DNA of 64,000 nt from assembly GCA_036346395.1 (NCBI GenBank), contig CM070599.1, positions 13,569,232 through 13,633,231 of the forward strand, written 5' to 3'. Below the pieces are notes generated by a model, which saw only the letters and a program-made list of their open reading frames with translations, was not told the DNA's origin and ran no database searches. The translations under genes and the position numbers were made by a program. This document shows, piece by piece, positions 1 through 9,424 of the stretch (the first letter of the stretch is position 1; every line of letters starts with the position of its first letter). Source of the stretch: Hsuehochloa calcarea. Taxonomy: Eukaryota > Streptophyta > Magnoliopsida > Poales > Poaceae.

Positions 1-219
1 CCGTTCATTATTGAATCTTCCAATCTGAGCATAAGCAAAATACTAGTTTTAGGTAGTATGAAATTCTCAACTAATTTAAAAGGAAATTCAGTGAACAGAT
101 TCACCTGTTGGATAAGCTTCTCTTGTTTTTGAACTCTCTTAGCAAGCTCATGTTGTTATGAGGTATTTAATGAATTGAAAATATTATATGAAACAACATA
201 GCTAAGGATGTCCGCATCA
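1..219 (-). repeat. N1 3' LTR, partial
   Basis: Bases 1-219 match 3962-4179 almost exactly and end in the same CCGCATCA. They are the U3 end of the 3' LTR; the rest lies before the window. The main difference is near position 90-100 (gtgaacagat against aaagaatgat), so the two LTRs are very similar and the insertion looks young. Confidence 0.9.
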
Positions 220-232
220 TCCTCCCTTTCTT
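220..232 (-). other. N1 polypurine tract
   Basis: On the minus strand this is AAGAAAGGGAGGA directly before the 3' LTR, the expected place for the plus-strand primer of reverse transcription. The same tract sits at the same place in N2 (18791-18803). The tract is also read as E-E-R-E-D in the second reading frame. Confidence 0.8.
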
Positions 233-264
233 AAAAAAAAGCCGTCCTCGGCTTTTGATAGCCT

Positions 265-407
265 GAAAATGTGCTAGACGAAGAAAACAACGTATATGCA
301 TGGTATATATATTTATCATCCAAACAAGTTCCATGTAGCGTATGATGATTTGCCGAACATGTATTAAACAAAGAGAACAACGTATATACGTGATATATGT
401 ATGAATC
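265..407 (-). repeat. Two-copy 90-bp-period repeat in ORF2 of N1
   Basis: About 50 bp starting at 265 (gaaaatgtgctagac...) recurs imperfectly at 355 (gaacatgtattaaac...). The period of 90 bp keeps the reading frame and gives a 30-residue peptide repeat. The same pair occurs in N2 at 18836 and 18926, so the duplication predates the split of the two copies. Confidence 0.75.
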
Positions 408-1689
408 AATTGTTGTGTTATTCGCGTTGTTTTGTATAATCGATAGCTCTAATCACATTTCAAATTGCACAACCGACTCATATGATAAAATTTTACCTTC
501 CCAATACCAAAGTCAAGTAAAGTGGGTGAAAACCAATTGATACCATTCCATAATTCAATCTGCGCTTACTCGATGAGTTATACATTTAAGAGATAAACAA
601 GTAGGCATCATGTTGCATTCTAAACAATAGACACTTGTATTTAAACCCATCTTAAAGATATCATGACATTGCTCAATAGATTGTTTATGCAAAAACATGT
701 GATTGTAAATCAACAAGATTATCATAGGTAATGTATATTTGATAAACTTGAAACATGTTGTCTACACCAACATCACCAATCAAATTGAATTTATATGTGT
801 GTATATAGCTATTTACTAGTGATCTTAATTGTGAAATTTCAAGAACCTTCTTAATCACACTAGATACATGTTTAGGACTATCGAATATGATATAACACAA
901 AGAATTATTAATGTGTATTCTACTAAGAACTTCTTTTGAGTAATCAATTTCACATTATGCAAATTAAGCATATCAAATTTAGAACGTGGAATCATCAAAT
1001 GAATAATGGAGTTCTCGCTTATACGCACCTTGTTTTCATAAACAACCAATTCAAGACAAATAGTGTTACCTTGATCTTCGTGTATTCCTCTCCATCCATG
1101 GTTAGCTCTTTATCTTTCTCTTCCAATGGTGAGGGCTCTTGAATCTCCAACTCCTTATTTGCTTGGTCCACTGCAATATGGGATACAACACTTGAAATAG
1201 AGGGTAAGTTGTTAGGTTCAAAAATAATCTTATTTATCCTATCATCTATCTCTCCCTTTTCTTTTGGTGTATCTCTCACACTCTCAATTGGGATGCTCTC
1301 AACCTCGCGTATGGTGGACTCACACACTCACTCTTTTATCACTCTCACTCAATTTGGCTATGTGGCTCTCATTCTCACATGGGTTTTGATACATCTCATC
1401 CTTGTAAGACCGTAGGCCAAGAAGGGCACAACTACCACCAACCACGACCTCCTCACGTGTTGCGGGTTGTGACGGGCAGCACTACTCATCACCTCGGTTG
1501 AAGAAAAATTCCATGCTCGATCTTCTTCTCAAGTGACACACCAAAGGATGAATTAGAACTAAAGAGCCACAGATTTAATTGATGTGCTTGAATGTGTTTA
1601 AGTCTCTTTTACGCCTTCATAGCAAATTTCACAAGATCTTGCGGACTACGAAAATATTCATCTTGAAGTGCAAAGAACGATCCGATAAT

Positions 1690-2088
1690 TCAAGCTTTGA
1701 AGTATGTCTTTTCTTGATATGGACTAGTGATATTGGCACGGCGCATTGCATGATTCAACTCAATATAGTAATCTTTGACAACTTTGCATCCTTGTTTAAT
1801 GCTCTCCACGTGTCGTAGTAGTTCCCGCTCATAATAGTGTGGAACAAATTCTCTTCTCATGATGCTTTTTAAACAGACCCAAGATGTAATGAATCGTTTT
1901 CCACCTAGTTGTTTCCACCAACTAGAGGCATAGTCCGTAAAAAACAAAGTGGCCACTCTCACTTCCTTGGCTTCTGATTCGAACTTATGGGATTCAAGCT
2001 CGAACTCCATGTCTTGTACCCACTCAAGATACTCCTCTGGATCATTACTACCATAGAAGGGAAGATACGTATACTCAACATCTGCCAT
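1690..2088 (-). CDS. gag: N1 gag-like protein
   Basis: Minus-strand frame of about 132 residues, taken from the Met of MADVEYTYLPF (2088), because the homologous region of N2 begins there; an in-frame Met at 2145 only adds an unrelated leader. Visible landmarks of the plant retrotransposon gag domain are the FYGSNDPEEYLEWV opening, the DYASSWWKQL core and RREFVPHYYERELLRHVESI followed by the basic MRRAN end. It would build the particle shell that carries the RNA in the cytoplasm. No zinc knuckle follows and the frame stops soon after the core, so it is short for a gypsy gag. It belongs to a gypsy-type lineage by sequence character; the clade is my inference. Confidence 0.8.
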   Translation of the reverse strand: MADVEYTYLPFYGSNDPEEYLEWVQDMEFELESHKFESEAKEVRVATLFFTDYASSWWKQLGGKRFITSWVCLKSIMRREFVPHYYERELLRHVESIKQGCKVVKDYYIELNHAMRRANITSPYQEKTYFKA

Positions 2089-2629
2089 TGTTAGCAGCAA
2101 AGCAAAGAATATGTATGTAGGTGTATGTGTATATGTAGAGGTCACTCAACTCACAATCCTAACAAGGTGAAGTTTCTTTACCGTTCCGAAAGGAATTAAG
2201 ATCAACAATACTTACACTTCAGGGCAGCAGGAACCACAAGGTGATGTGTGAGCGAATTTCAAGAGCAAGTCAAAGCACGACAACGGGTGTTTTGTGGAGC
2301 TTGGTATGGATACCTACTTAATTTGAAAATTCTAGGTATTGTAAGGCTAAGTAAATATCCAAACTAGAATCTAATGCCTAGTTGCCGATCACAAAGATAT
2401 AAGTGAAAATCAAAACAACTCACACGCAAAGATATTAGAACTTAGTGCAATCAAGGAATGAGCTATGTAAGATATAAGTGAAGAACAAAATAGCTCGTAT
2501 TGCACAAGTTATAGAAAGACGCTAGCTAGTTGCAAATAATGAAACTAGGGCACAAGATTGCACAAAATATTGATATTCTAACAATTGAATCAAGAATGAG
2601 TGGGGATTTTCGCTCAAGTTTATGGTTCG

Positions 2630-2732
2630 GCTATGCGTTTTCTTTTTTCCTTTTCTCTTTTCTCTTTTTTTTCTTTTTCTCTTCCTTTTTTTTTCTTCTC
2701 TTTTTCCTTCCTTCTTTTTTTTTGAACTATTG
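2630..2732. repeat. Polypyrimidine tract in N1 leader
   Basis: About 100 bp of almost pure T/C, reading as G/A on the sense strand, between primer site and gag. N2 has the same tract in the same place (20738-20818) with different length, as expected for slippage. Position in the leader is compatible with an RNA packaging or translation role, but that is a guess. Confidence 0.8.
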
Positions 2733-3150
2733 CCAAAATTCTTGTTCTACCAAAAATGAGCAAAAATTCTTTCCCACCTTTTGATCTTTGAACAATTGTA
2801 AGAACACAAATATTAATATGCAGCCCTAAGCAACGATTTAGCTAGTCTTCAATAGGTTCAAAGTATTCGCAAAGGATTGAAAGGTTCACAAAGGATAAAT
2901 TGGTTATTCACTTTTTTTTGGTGTTTTTTTTATAAACACGACAAAAAAAAATCAAACTAGGCTCAAATAAAAGCAACGCAAAAGAATTCAAGATCAGCAA
3001 ACTAAACTTGATTCTAATGGACAAAAACTTAACAAAACTCACTAGAATAACAAATTAAATACTACGGCTGAAAGACTTTTTTTTGAACGGCTTTTTCGTG
3101 TATAGGGAACAAATTAGATAACTGGATAAAGATCCTACCGAGTCAACGAA

Positions 3151-3164
3151 GCTCTGATACCACC
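3151..3164 (-). other. N1 primer binding site
   Basis: Plus strand gctctgatacca, that is TGGTATCAGAGC on the sense strand, complementary to the 3' end of initiator tRNA-Met. It lies two bases from the LTR start and fixes both the orientation and the LTR boundary. Confidence 0.9.
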
Positions 3165-4179
3165 TGATGCGGGGTGCCCGATCTTCTCGACGTAGGACCT
3201 CTTGATAACTTGTGTATCCCGACGAACCACCACCGATCCCCGCGCCAATGCACGGACTTGCAACTCTATGGAAATTCGCCAAACACACACTTGATTGCAT
3301 CCTCGCGACCACAAGCGAAGATCGTCGAACCCTCAATTCCCAAATGAAAAGCAAGAACGACCCTTATTCTCAATGCCCAATTCCCTCTGCTTTGGCTTTA
3401 AGCACAACAGAGAATCAAGCAAAAGCTTTGAAATTATATTAAACGTGGTCTGAGGTTACAATGGGGGTCTACCCCTCTATATATAGTGCTCCTACTCCTC
3501 CTCATGGCTGGCCAAGAGGCCCTACTCCTATCCTAATTCGGATTTGGAGTCCTACTCCAATTCCGACACATTCCAAAACTGAAAAGGAAACTCTGATTTT
3601 ACAACCGTCATATTGTTTCGGTCATATCTTTTGATACAGGATGAATTTCGGAGTGAGGGAGGATCCGTTGGATCGGGCTTGAAGTTAGCTTTCCAACAAG
3701 CCCAAAACACTCAAATCCGACTTCGTATGAGAAAGCTATGGCCTTTTACTCGGACTGTCCTGCTGATTCCGAATCCGAATTTGAGGCTGATTCCGAATCC
3801 GAATTGAATTCTGAGTTGATTCCGAATTTGAATTTGGTTGGGCTTGTGGAAGTTTCGAATTTGACTTGGATTCTTGGGCTTCTCTCCCCTTGCTTGTCTC
3901 CCACGAGCTTCTCCTCCATTGTGACGGCCTTTCTTCAAGAACAGCCTCATATCCTTCATCTCCGTTCATTATTGAATCTTCCAATCTGAGCATAAGCAAA
4001 ATACTAGTTTTAGGTAGTATGAAATTCTCAACTAATTTAAAAGGAAATTCAAAGAATGATTCACCTGTTGGATAAGCTTCTCTTGTTTTTGAACTCTCTT
4101 AGCAAGCTCATGTTGTTATGAGGTATTTAATGAATTGAAAATATTATATGAAACAACATAGCTAAGGATGTCCGCATCA
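3165..4179 (-). repeat. N1 5' LTR, complete (1015 bp)
   Basis: Runs from TGATGCGG to CCGCATCA. A minus-strand TATA-like run (ctatatatag, 3476-3485) in a GC-balanced setting is the likely core promoter. The block near 3765-3845 is a run of gattccgaatc/gaatttg units. The first 600 bp align with the N2 LTR, the rest diverges, marking two subfamilies. Confidence 0.88.
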
Positions 4180-5419
4180 AGACATTTCCAATATTGTGTA
4201 TTAACTACGAGCCGCCCATATGGATAGAAACCCATACGTTGTGTCGGAGTCATTGTAAAGCCTCGGTCAACTACCCGTCTCAGGTAAAGCCTTGGACAAC
4301 TACAATACTCCTCGAGGTGGAGAGCCTACCCGGAATCTCCGCCACCGCACACCCAACACAAGAACACATATCCTTTTTCACACAACACACACAACCCCCT
4401 CCTGCGACTCGGAGATAACACCCGCCAAAGTACTAAGTCAAGAGAGGTCCCATATCCCTCTCGCGTGGTTAGCACACAAAAATGCTTGGTTTAGTGTAAC
4501 AAGATGTTCGGTCCTTGTTGACTTAGGCAAGACATCCACAAACCCAATAACCCACCATCCAACCACTTGCCCAAGTCCAAATCAATTTTCCATTTTCAGA
4601 TTTTAACTTTACAAAATAACAAAGCACAAGTGCTAGACATAATGGAATAATAATTAGATGTGCAATCAATATCATCGACTAAAATCGATGATCGCCCATT
4701 ACTACCGAAACTAAGCATTTCTAAGCAATTCAATTCACAATCTACTAAGTGACAAGAGCTCATCCATCGAACTCAAATCACAGCAAATAACCTAGGCTCA
4801 TGGCAGTATAGGATAAACAATTCCTACAGGTTTTGCAACTATAGGATACTAACCATAATTTAACAACAAAGTAGCAATGCATACATACAAGTTGAAATCA
4901 ATATATTAGACTTGAAAAATAATGAGATTAACATGATCAAACTGCTTGCCTGTTTGCTGTGGGTCAAGATGTTGCTGAGGATCAATAATATTGTCAACGT
5001 GCTCTTCGGATCCTAACGAGAAGGCGAAAAAGAACCGATAAGAACTAAGAAAACACAAAGACTCCACAATAAACTTTCTCCACAAATTCTAAAATTTTTA
5101 CAGTAGCAAGAGCATGATTTATAAATAATTTAGCAATAAGAACCAATTGATTTGGATTCTTAATGTAAAAGATATGACCAAATCAATTTTGCTCAGCTTT
5201 TATAAATAAAAAATGCTACTATTCATAAGCAAAATTTTCGAGAGATATACTGAGGTTAGAACCATTTTTAGATTAAAGTTTAGTTAAAAACATAACTAAC
5301 AAAATTTGAATCAACCGAAAAGGAATTAAAATGAAATAGTTATGCATTTTACAAGTTAATACATTTTTCAGTTGATAAATAATTCCTTCGGGAAAAATCA
5401 GAAATTGAAATGACGTGGA

Positions 5420-5725
5420 CGAACTTGGATCGTTGATCTTGGATCCAACGGTCCAAGTTCCTCGGACGACGCGCGCGCGTGACCCCGAAACCCTAAACGT
5501 TAACCGTTGGATCTGGATCCAACGGTCCACGTGGATCAGAGCGTGCGGGCGGTCCGAACGTCCACACGCACGCGAGCCGTTGATCTTGGATCCAACGACC
5601 CATGTGAACTCGAATCGGGACCGTTGATCTTGGATCCAACGGTCCACAGACCGAAACGCGCAATGAATTCAAACTTCCGCGCGATCTTGGGCCGTTGATC
5701 TTAGGATCGACGGTCCAAACCGAAT
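5420..5725. repeat. Palindrome cluster 1 in X-left
   Basis: At least five copies of a short dyad, forms of cgttgatcttggatccaacg and cgttggatctggatccaacg, spaced 30-60 bp apart. X-right holds the same kind of cluster at about 51600-51820. Confidence 0.8.
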
Positions 5726-6320
5726 CACATTCAAACCGTCTCCCTGTTTTCATCCGGCAAAAATGACGGGGAAGAACGGCTCGCCGCCGGCGGCTCTGGC
5801 CGCGGCAGTGCGAACAAGTGCCCAAAATGGGTCCCAAACATCATTGCGCACCCAATGGTACCAATGGATTTGGTCATGGTGGTTCGAACGCCGCAAGCGG
5901 AGACAACCGAAGTGGCCGAAAATGAACAAAATGAAAAACGACGATGAGCTCAGCTGCGGTTCAAGGGAGCGGGTGCCAAGCAACTAGGGACTAAAAAGGA
6001 GTTACCTGAGCGCAAAGAATGCACCGAGGAGAGTCGAGACGGCTCGGGTGAGGAGAAATGCGGATTTTGGCCGAAAAGGGGGAAATCCAAATTCAGTCAA
6101 GCCCTGAGCAAAATTGAGTGAGGGTTAAGCTTCAGAGAGTAAAGGGGGAGCAGAGGGAGCAAAGACTTGAAGAAGAAAACCCCTGCTGCACCGCCTCCAC
6201 CGAAGCTCCAAACTCAACAATGGCGGCCGAGGGGATTGCGAGGATCTGCAGCTCAAGCAAGCTGGTGAGTGCTAGCTGGAGTTGCGGAGGTGCTAAAGGA
6301 AGCCAAGGGTGAAGCAATGG

Positions 6321-6330
6321 AGTTTAAATA
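6321..6330 (-). promoter_or_regulatory. X-left TATA box
   Basis: Minus-strand TATTTAAACT. The same site in X-right (50989-50996, TATTTAAG) is followed by a pyrimidine-rich leader on the plus strand. Two inverted copies keep it, which supports a real core promoter and fixes the LTR orientation. Confidence 0.6.
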
Positions 6331-6589
6331 GCTGAGGATGGCAGAGGGCAACGGCGATATCTCCCTTCGGTCAACACGGCCATTAGAGCGCGCGAGGGCG
6401 ACGGGAGCAGTTGAACAATGGACGTCTGAGGGAGGAGCACGACGGGCATTTAATGCGCGCAGAGCTAGCCGTTTAAAGTCGATCACGGAGTGGACTGCAC
6501 GCCACTCCTTTTCTTCTCTGCGCACGCCATGGCCGACTCAGACGCGCGCGCTGACCTGAGGAAGGAGACGATGCATCGACCGTCGGATT

Positions 6590-6840
6590 GAAATCGAACG
6601 GTTGAGTTAGAACGGGTGGATTATAACGATTCGATCGCTCGCTTGATCTTGGGCCGTTGATTTGGATCCTACGGTTCACGTTGCGCGAGGCGTTCGGATA
6701 GTCTGAACGTTCACGCGATTGTGGACCCTCGATTTGGAATCCAACGGTTGAAATGGATCGGCGCGCTCGGATGGTCCGAACGTTTCTGCGAGCGTGGGCC
6801 GTTCGATTCTGATCCAACGGCTCACAACCCTCGCGCCCGA
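6590..6840. repeat. Palindrome cluster 2 in X-left
   Basis: Further dyads of the gatccaacgg / ccgttgatt type, interspersed with gtccgaacgt. Located upstream of the TATA box in the sense of the LTR. The counterpart in X-right is at about 50640-50740. Confidence 0.65.
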
Positions 6841-7606
6841 ACGATCGAGCCGGTGCGTTTAGTTGACTGAACCAAATCAAGTGGCTCGAGCCCGAGTTTG
6901 ATTCGAACCCGATGAACAGTGAAAACCAGTTAGGATTTGAATTTTAAACATCTGATTTTTGAGGAATTGTTTAAGGTAGCATAAAAGCTCCAAAAATTAT
7001 GAAATTTTAACTGGAGGTTGCTGACTGCAGGAGGAACCTCTCATAAAATTTTCAGAGATTTTCATCCAGTGAATTTTTCTCCAGAAATTCCAGAAGGTGA
7101 AAGCTATGGTTTGACCAAGCTTTGACTTGCCTCCAAAAATTATCAAATAATTTCCAAAAATCATGAGATAATTCAGAGGTGTTACCAAGCCTCCCTAGAA
7201 CTCAGGAAAAACATTTCCAAGGGTTTGGCAAAAGATCTATGCCAAGGAGGTTTTTGATTAGAGTCAAATGAGGATTTGATTTAGTATTTTCCATAATTCT
7301 TTTACAAAAATTACAGAAATACTCCTGGACTTCGAGATGCAAGAAAAGTTTTAATTTCTTCTCATTTTCTTACATTTGAAACACAAATCCATATTTGGGA
7401 TGTTACAGAGAAGCACCCTTAGACTTAATAGATGTTTGGGCAATACCTGCAGATTTAAAGATAGTTTTTGCAGGTTGTGTTTTGAATTCAATTAACCCAT
7501 TTTCCAAGACTTAAGTAACTTTTGGGTTAGAATTATTTTGAACATGATTGTATCCTAATCCTTGCTTCTTATAAGGAGTTTTAGACTTGTCTAGAATCAT
7601 ATTTAA

Positions 7607-9334
7607 TTATTTCTTACCTTTAGAGAATTTTTCTAAGGTATCCTTAAGATAAGCATTTTCTTCTTTAAGATTAACACATGATTCACAAGTTTTACCCTTA
7701 ATGGCTCTAGCATATTTTTTCTTATATAAAGCAGTTTCAAGTTTAAGAGCTGGACATGAAGCACATGTATAAGACTCAATACTGTCCTTAAACTTGGCAT
7801 ATTTAGCTCTAGCTGCTTCTAAGATATCTTTAACTTCATGTTCGCGTTCTAAACAAAAAGTGCAAAGGCTAGAATCAACCGCACTAGAAGCAACTAACTT
7901 GCTAGACTCTAAGCATTTTTCACATGGAGCAAATTTAACCTTAACAAGTTCAGTCCTAACATTTTCAAGTTGTTGCAAAGCAATATTATGAGCAGATTGT
8001 AGTTTAGCAAATTCTGAGTGCATAGCATGGTAAGATGAACATTCATCAGATTCAAGAGTCTTAGCATTTTCATGTTCTAAAATCAAATTATTTATTTGTG
8101 ACTCTAATTCCTTATTCTTGGCCATAACAGACTCTAAAGCCTTATCCTGACTCATGAGTTGCTCAAACATAAATTCACACATATCAGAAAGAACATCATA
8201 GGAAGGAGGTACCTCATCGTTGTCGTCGTCAACGGAGTCGGCCATGAAGCACAAGCCGGTGAAATCCTTGGCCTTCCCCTTCTTGTTTTGAGGGATCTCC
8301 TCCTTGTCCTCCTCACTCCCGGAGTCAACGTCGATCAAGGATTGATCCTCAAAAGCGGCAAGCACCCGGTGAGCGGCCTTTGTCAGCTTGGCAGTATCAA
8401 ACCTTGATTTGTTCCATTGAGGCTTCTTCCAAGCTGGCTTTCGCTACTTGTGGTTGCTCTTACCTTTCAGCTTGGGGCAATTTGCCCGGATATGATTAAG
8501 TTCACCACACTCATAGCAAGTCACGGGACCTCCTCAATTTCTATTTCTCATATTATTGTAGGCTCGTGTGACCTTTTTGACTATGAGGGTCAACTCAGCC
8601 TCAGGAAGACTCTCAAACTCTTCTTCATGAATTGCAGATAAACCAGCAAGCGAAAATCCAGAAGAATGCTCAAAAGACCCATCAGAAGCTCTCTTGAGCG
8701 GGTCTGCTACCAAAGCCATATTTTTTTCTTGGGATGATCAATCCTCTTAATCTCATTAGTCTTGAGCTTGCTATAGAGCAGCTCCAAAGTCAGATCAAAA
8801 AAATTGACATTCTCCTCAATGGCTGTGGCCTTTATCTCCCACTCCTTGGTGTTGATTGCAGCCAAGAGGTCGGCGGCATTTTCAGACTGAGAATAGTCAA
8901 TACCAACAGCTTTCATCTGATTAATCACTTTATCAAAGCGACTGAAAATGTCATCGATACTCTCTCCAGGACGCATCTCGAATTTGTTATATTCACGCTT
9001 ATAGACTATTTGGCGTACTTTTTTTGACTTGGGACGAACCCTCATGATAGGTTTCGAGAGTGTTCCAAATCTCATGCGCAGTCTCAAGATTGCAAATCCG
9101 ATCATACTCCTGTCTCCCAAGCCCACCATACAGGAGGTTTTTAGCTTTATTGTTGTTAGCCAAAAGGGCTTCTGAAGCCGGCGTAGCAACTTCGGGCACA
9201 ACGAGCGGGACTCGAACAACCTCCCGTATAGCGTGTCCTTCGCTCTCAAGGAAGACTCGCATGCGATTCTTCCAATAGGCATAGTCGTGCCCATAGAAGA
9301 TATGCGGTTTTGTAGAGTATCTATCCATCGCCAA
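7607..9334 (-). pseudogene. gag: C1 copia gag, broken
   Basis: Start at 9334 (MAMDRYSTKPHIF). Order: N-terminal copia gag region (YAYWKNRMRVFLESEGHAIW), gag core (KREYNKFEMRPGESIDDIFSRF), a CX2CX4HX4C zinc knuckle (CYECGELNHIRANC near 8480-8520), then an acidic linker and a long coiled-coil tail with four CxxC pairs. Compared with C2 the frame is broken by two shifts at T-runs (near 9017 and 8711), a CGA-to-TGA change near 8536 and a GAG-to-TAG change near 8448. The product would be the particle protein; the tail is typical of Sire/Maximus elements. Confidence 0.85.
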
Positions 9335-9372
9335 CTTCAGTGACCGAATAAGATCAAGATTGAACTAACCGG

Positions 9373-9424
9373 GCTCTGATACCACTTGTTGGACCGAAAA
9401 GGCGACTACAGGGGGGGTGAATAG
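9373..9424 (-). other. C1 primer binding site and LTR start
   Basis: Plus strand gctctgatacca at 9373-9384 is the tRNA-iMet primer site; the LTR starts at 9387 with TGTTGGACCG and is interrupted at 9425 by G1. Confidence 0.85.

Larger units (their letters stand above)
220..1327 (-). pseudogene. N1 second reading frame (ORF2), function unknown
   Basis: Between gag and the polypurine tract, minus-strand frames align piece by piece with N2 ORF2 (18791-19863). The pieces are about 1019-1327 (acidic start with SPLEEKD), 855-1049 and 685-900 (LMIPRSKFDMLNLHN, then SLCYIIFDSPK), and 167-409 (two copies of a YTxxxR/LFS repeat). They lie in different frames, so this copy is broken by small indels. 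I recognise no domain: no RT, protease, integrase or clear envelope signature. It may be a captured host sequence or a lineage-specific accessory protein. Conservation of peptide between two diverged copies suggests it was once translated. Confidence 0.6.
1..4179 (-). mobile_element. N1: non-autonomous gag-only LTR retrotransposon
   Basis: LTR element read on the minus strand; the window begins inside its 3' LTR. Order on the sense strand: 5' LTR 3165-4179, primer site 3151-3162, leader with a purine-rich tract, gag, an unrecognised second reading frame, polypurine tract 220-232, 3' LTR up to 219. LTR ends are an 8-bp inverted repeat (TGATGCGG / CCGCATCA). The internal part is only about 2.9 kb and shows no protease, RT, RNase H or integrase motif, so pol must have come from another element. 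It lies in family X, whose sequence resumes at 4180. N2 is a second, diverged member. Confidence 0.88.
4180..7407 (-). repeat. X-left: fragment of a ~4-kb gypsy LTR (family X)
   Basis: Matches the reverse complement of 50088-53149 end to end, and stops at GGGATGTTACA (7397-7407), a typical LTR end (TGTAACATCCC on the minus strand). Read on the minus strand it has U3, a TATA box near 6325, a GC-rich leader (5750-6300) and a long AU-rich tail. The other end is cut by N1; from X-mid and X-right the full LTR would be about 4.0-4.2 kb and end GGGGTCTCACA. The LTR start closely resembles that of G2, so X is probably a related gypsy family. No internal X region is in the window. No credible cellular gene in it. 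Confidence 0.75.
7408..9424 (-). mobile_element. C1: 5' part of a Sire-type copia element
   Basis: Minus-strand copia fragment: gag tail and gag (7607-9334), leader, primer site (9373-9384) and the first 38 bp of the 5' LTR (9387-9424, tgttggaccgaaaaggcgac). It is cut on the right by insertion of G1 and on the left by X-left. The same family is represented by C2 (23138-26103). The bases from 7408 to 7606 continue the copia sequence as broken coding sequence. Confidence 0.85.

Noticed and set aside
5273..5983. Overlapping frames of 70-124 residues in X-left
   Set aside because: Caused by palindromic ggatcc/gatccaacgg units and GC-rich leader; not conserved as protein in X-right.
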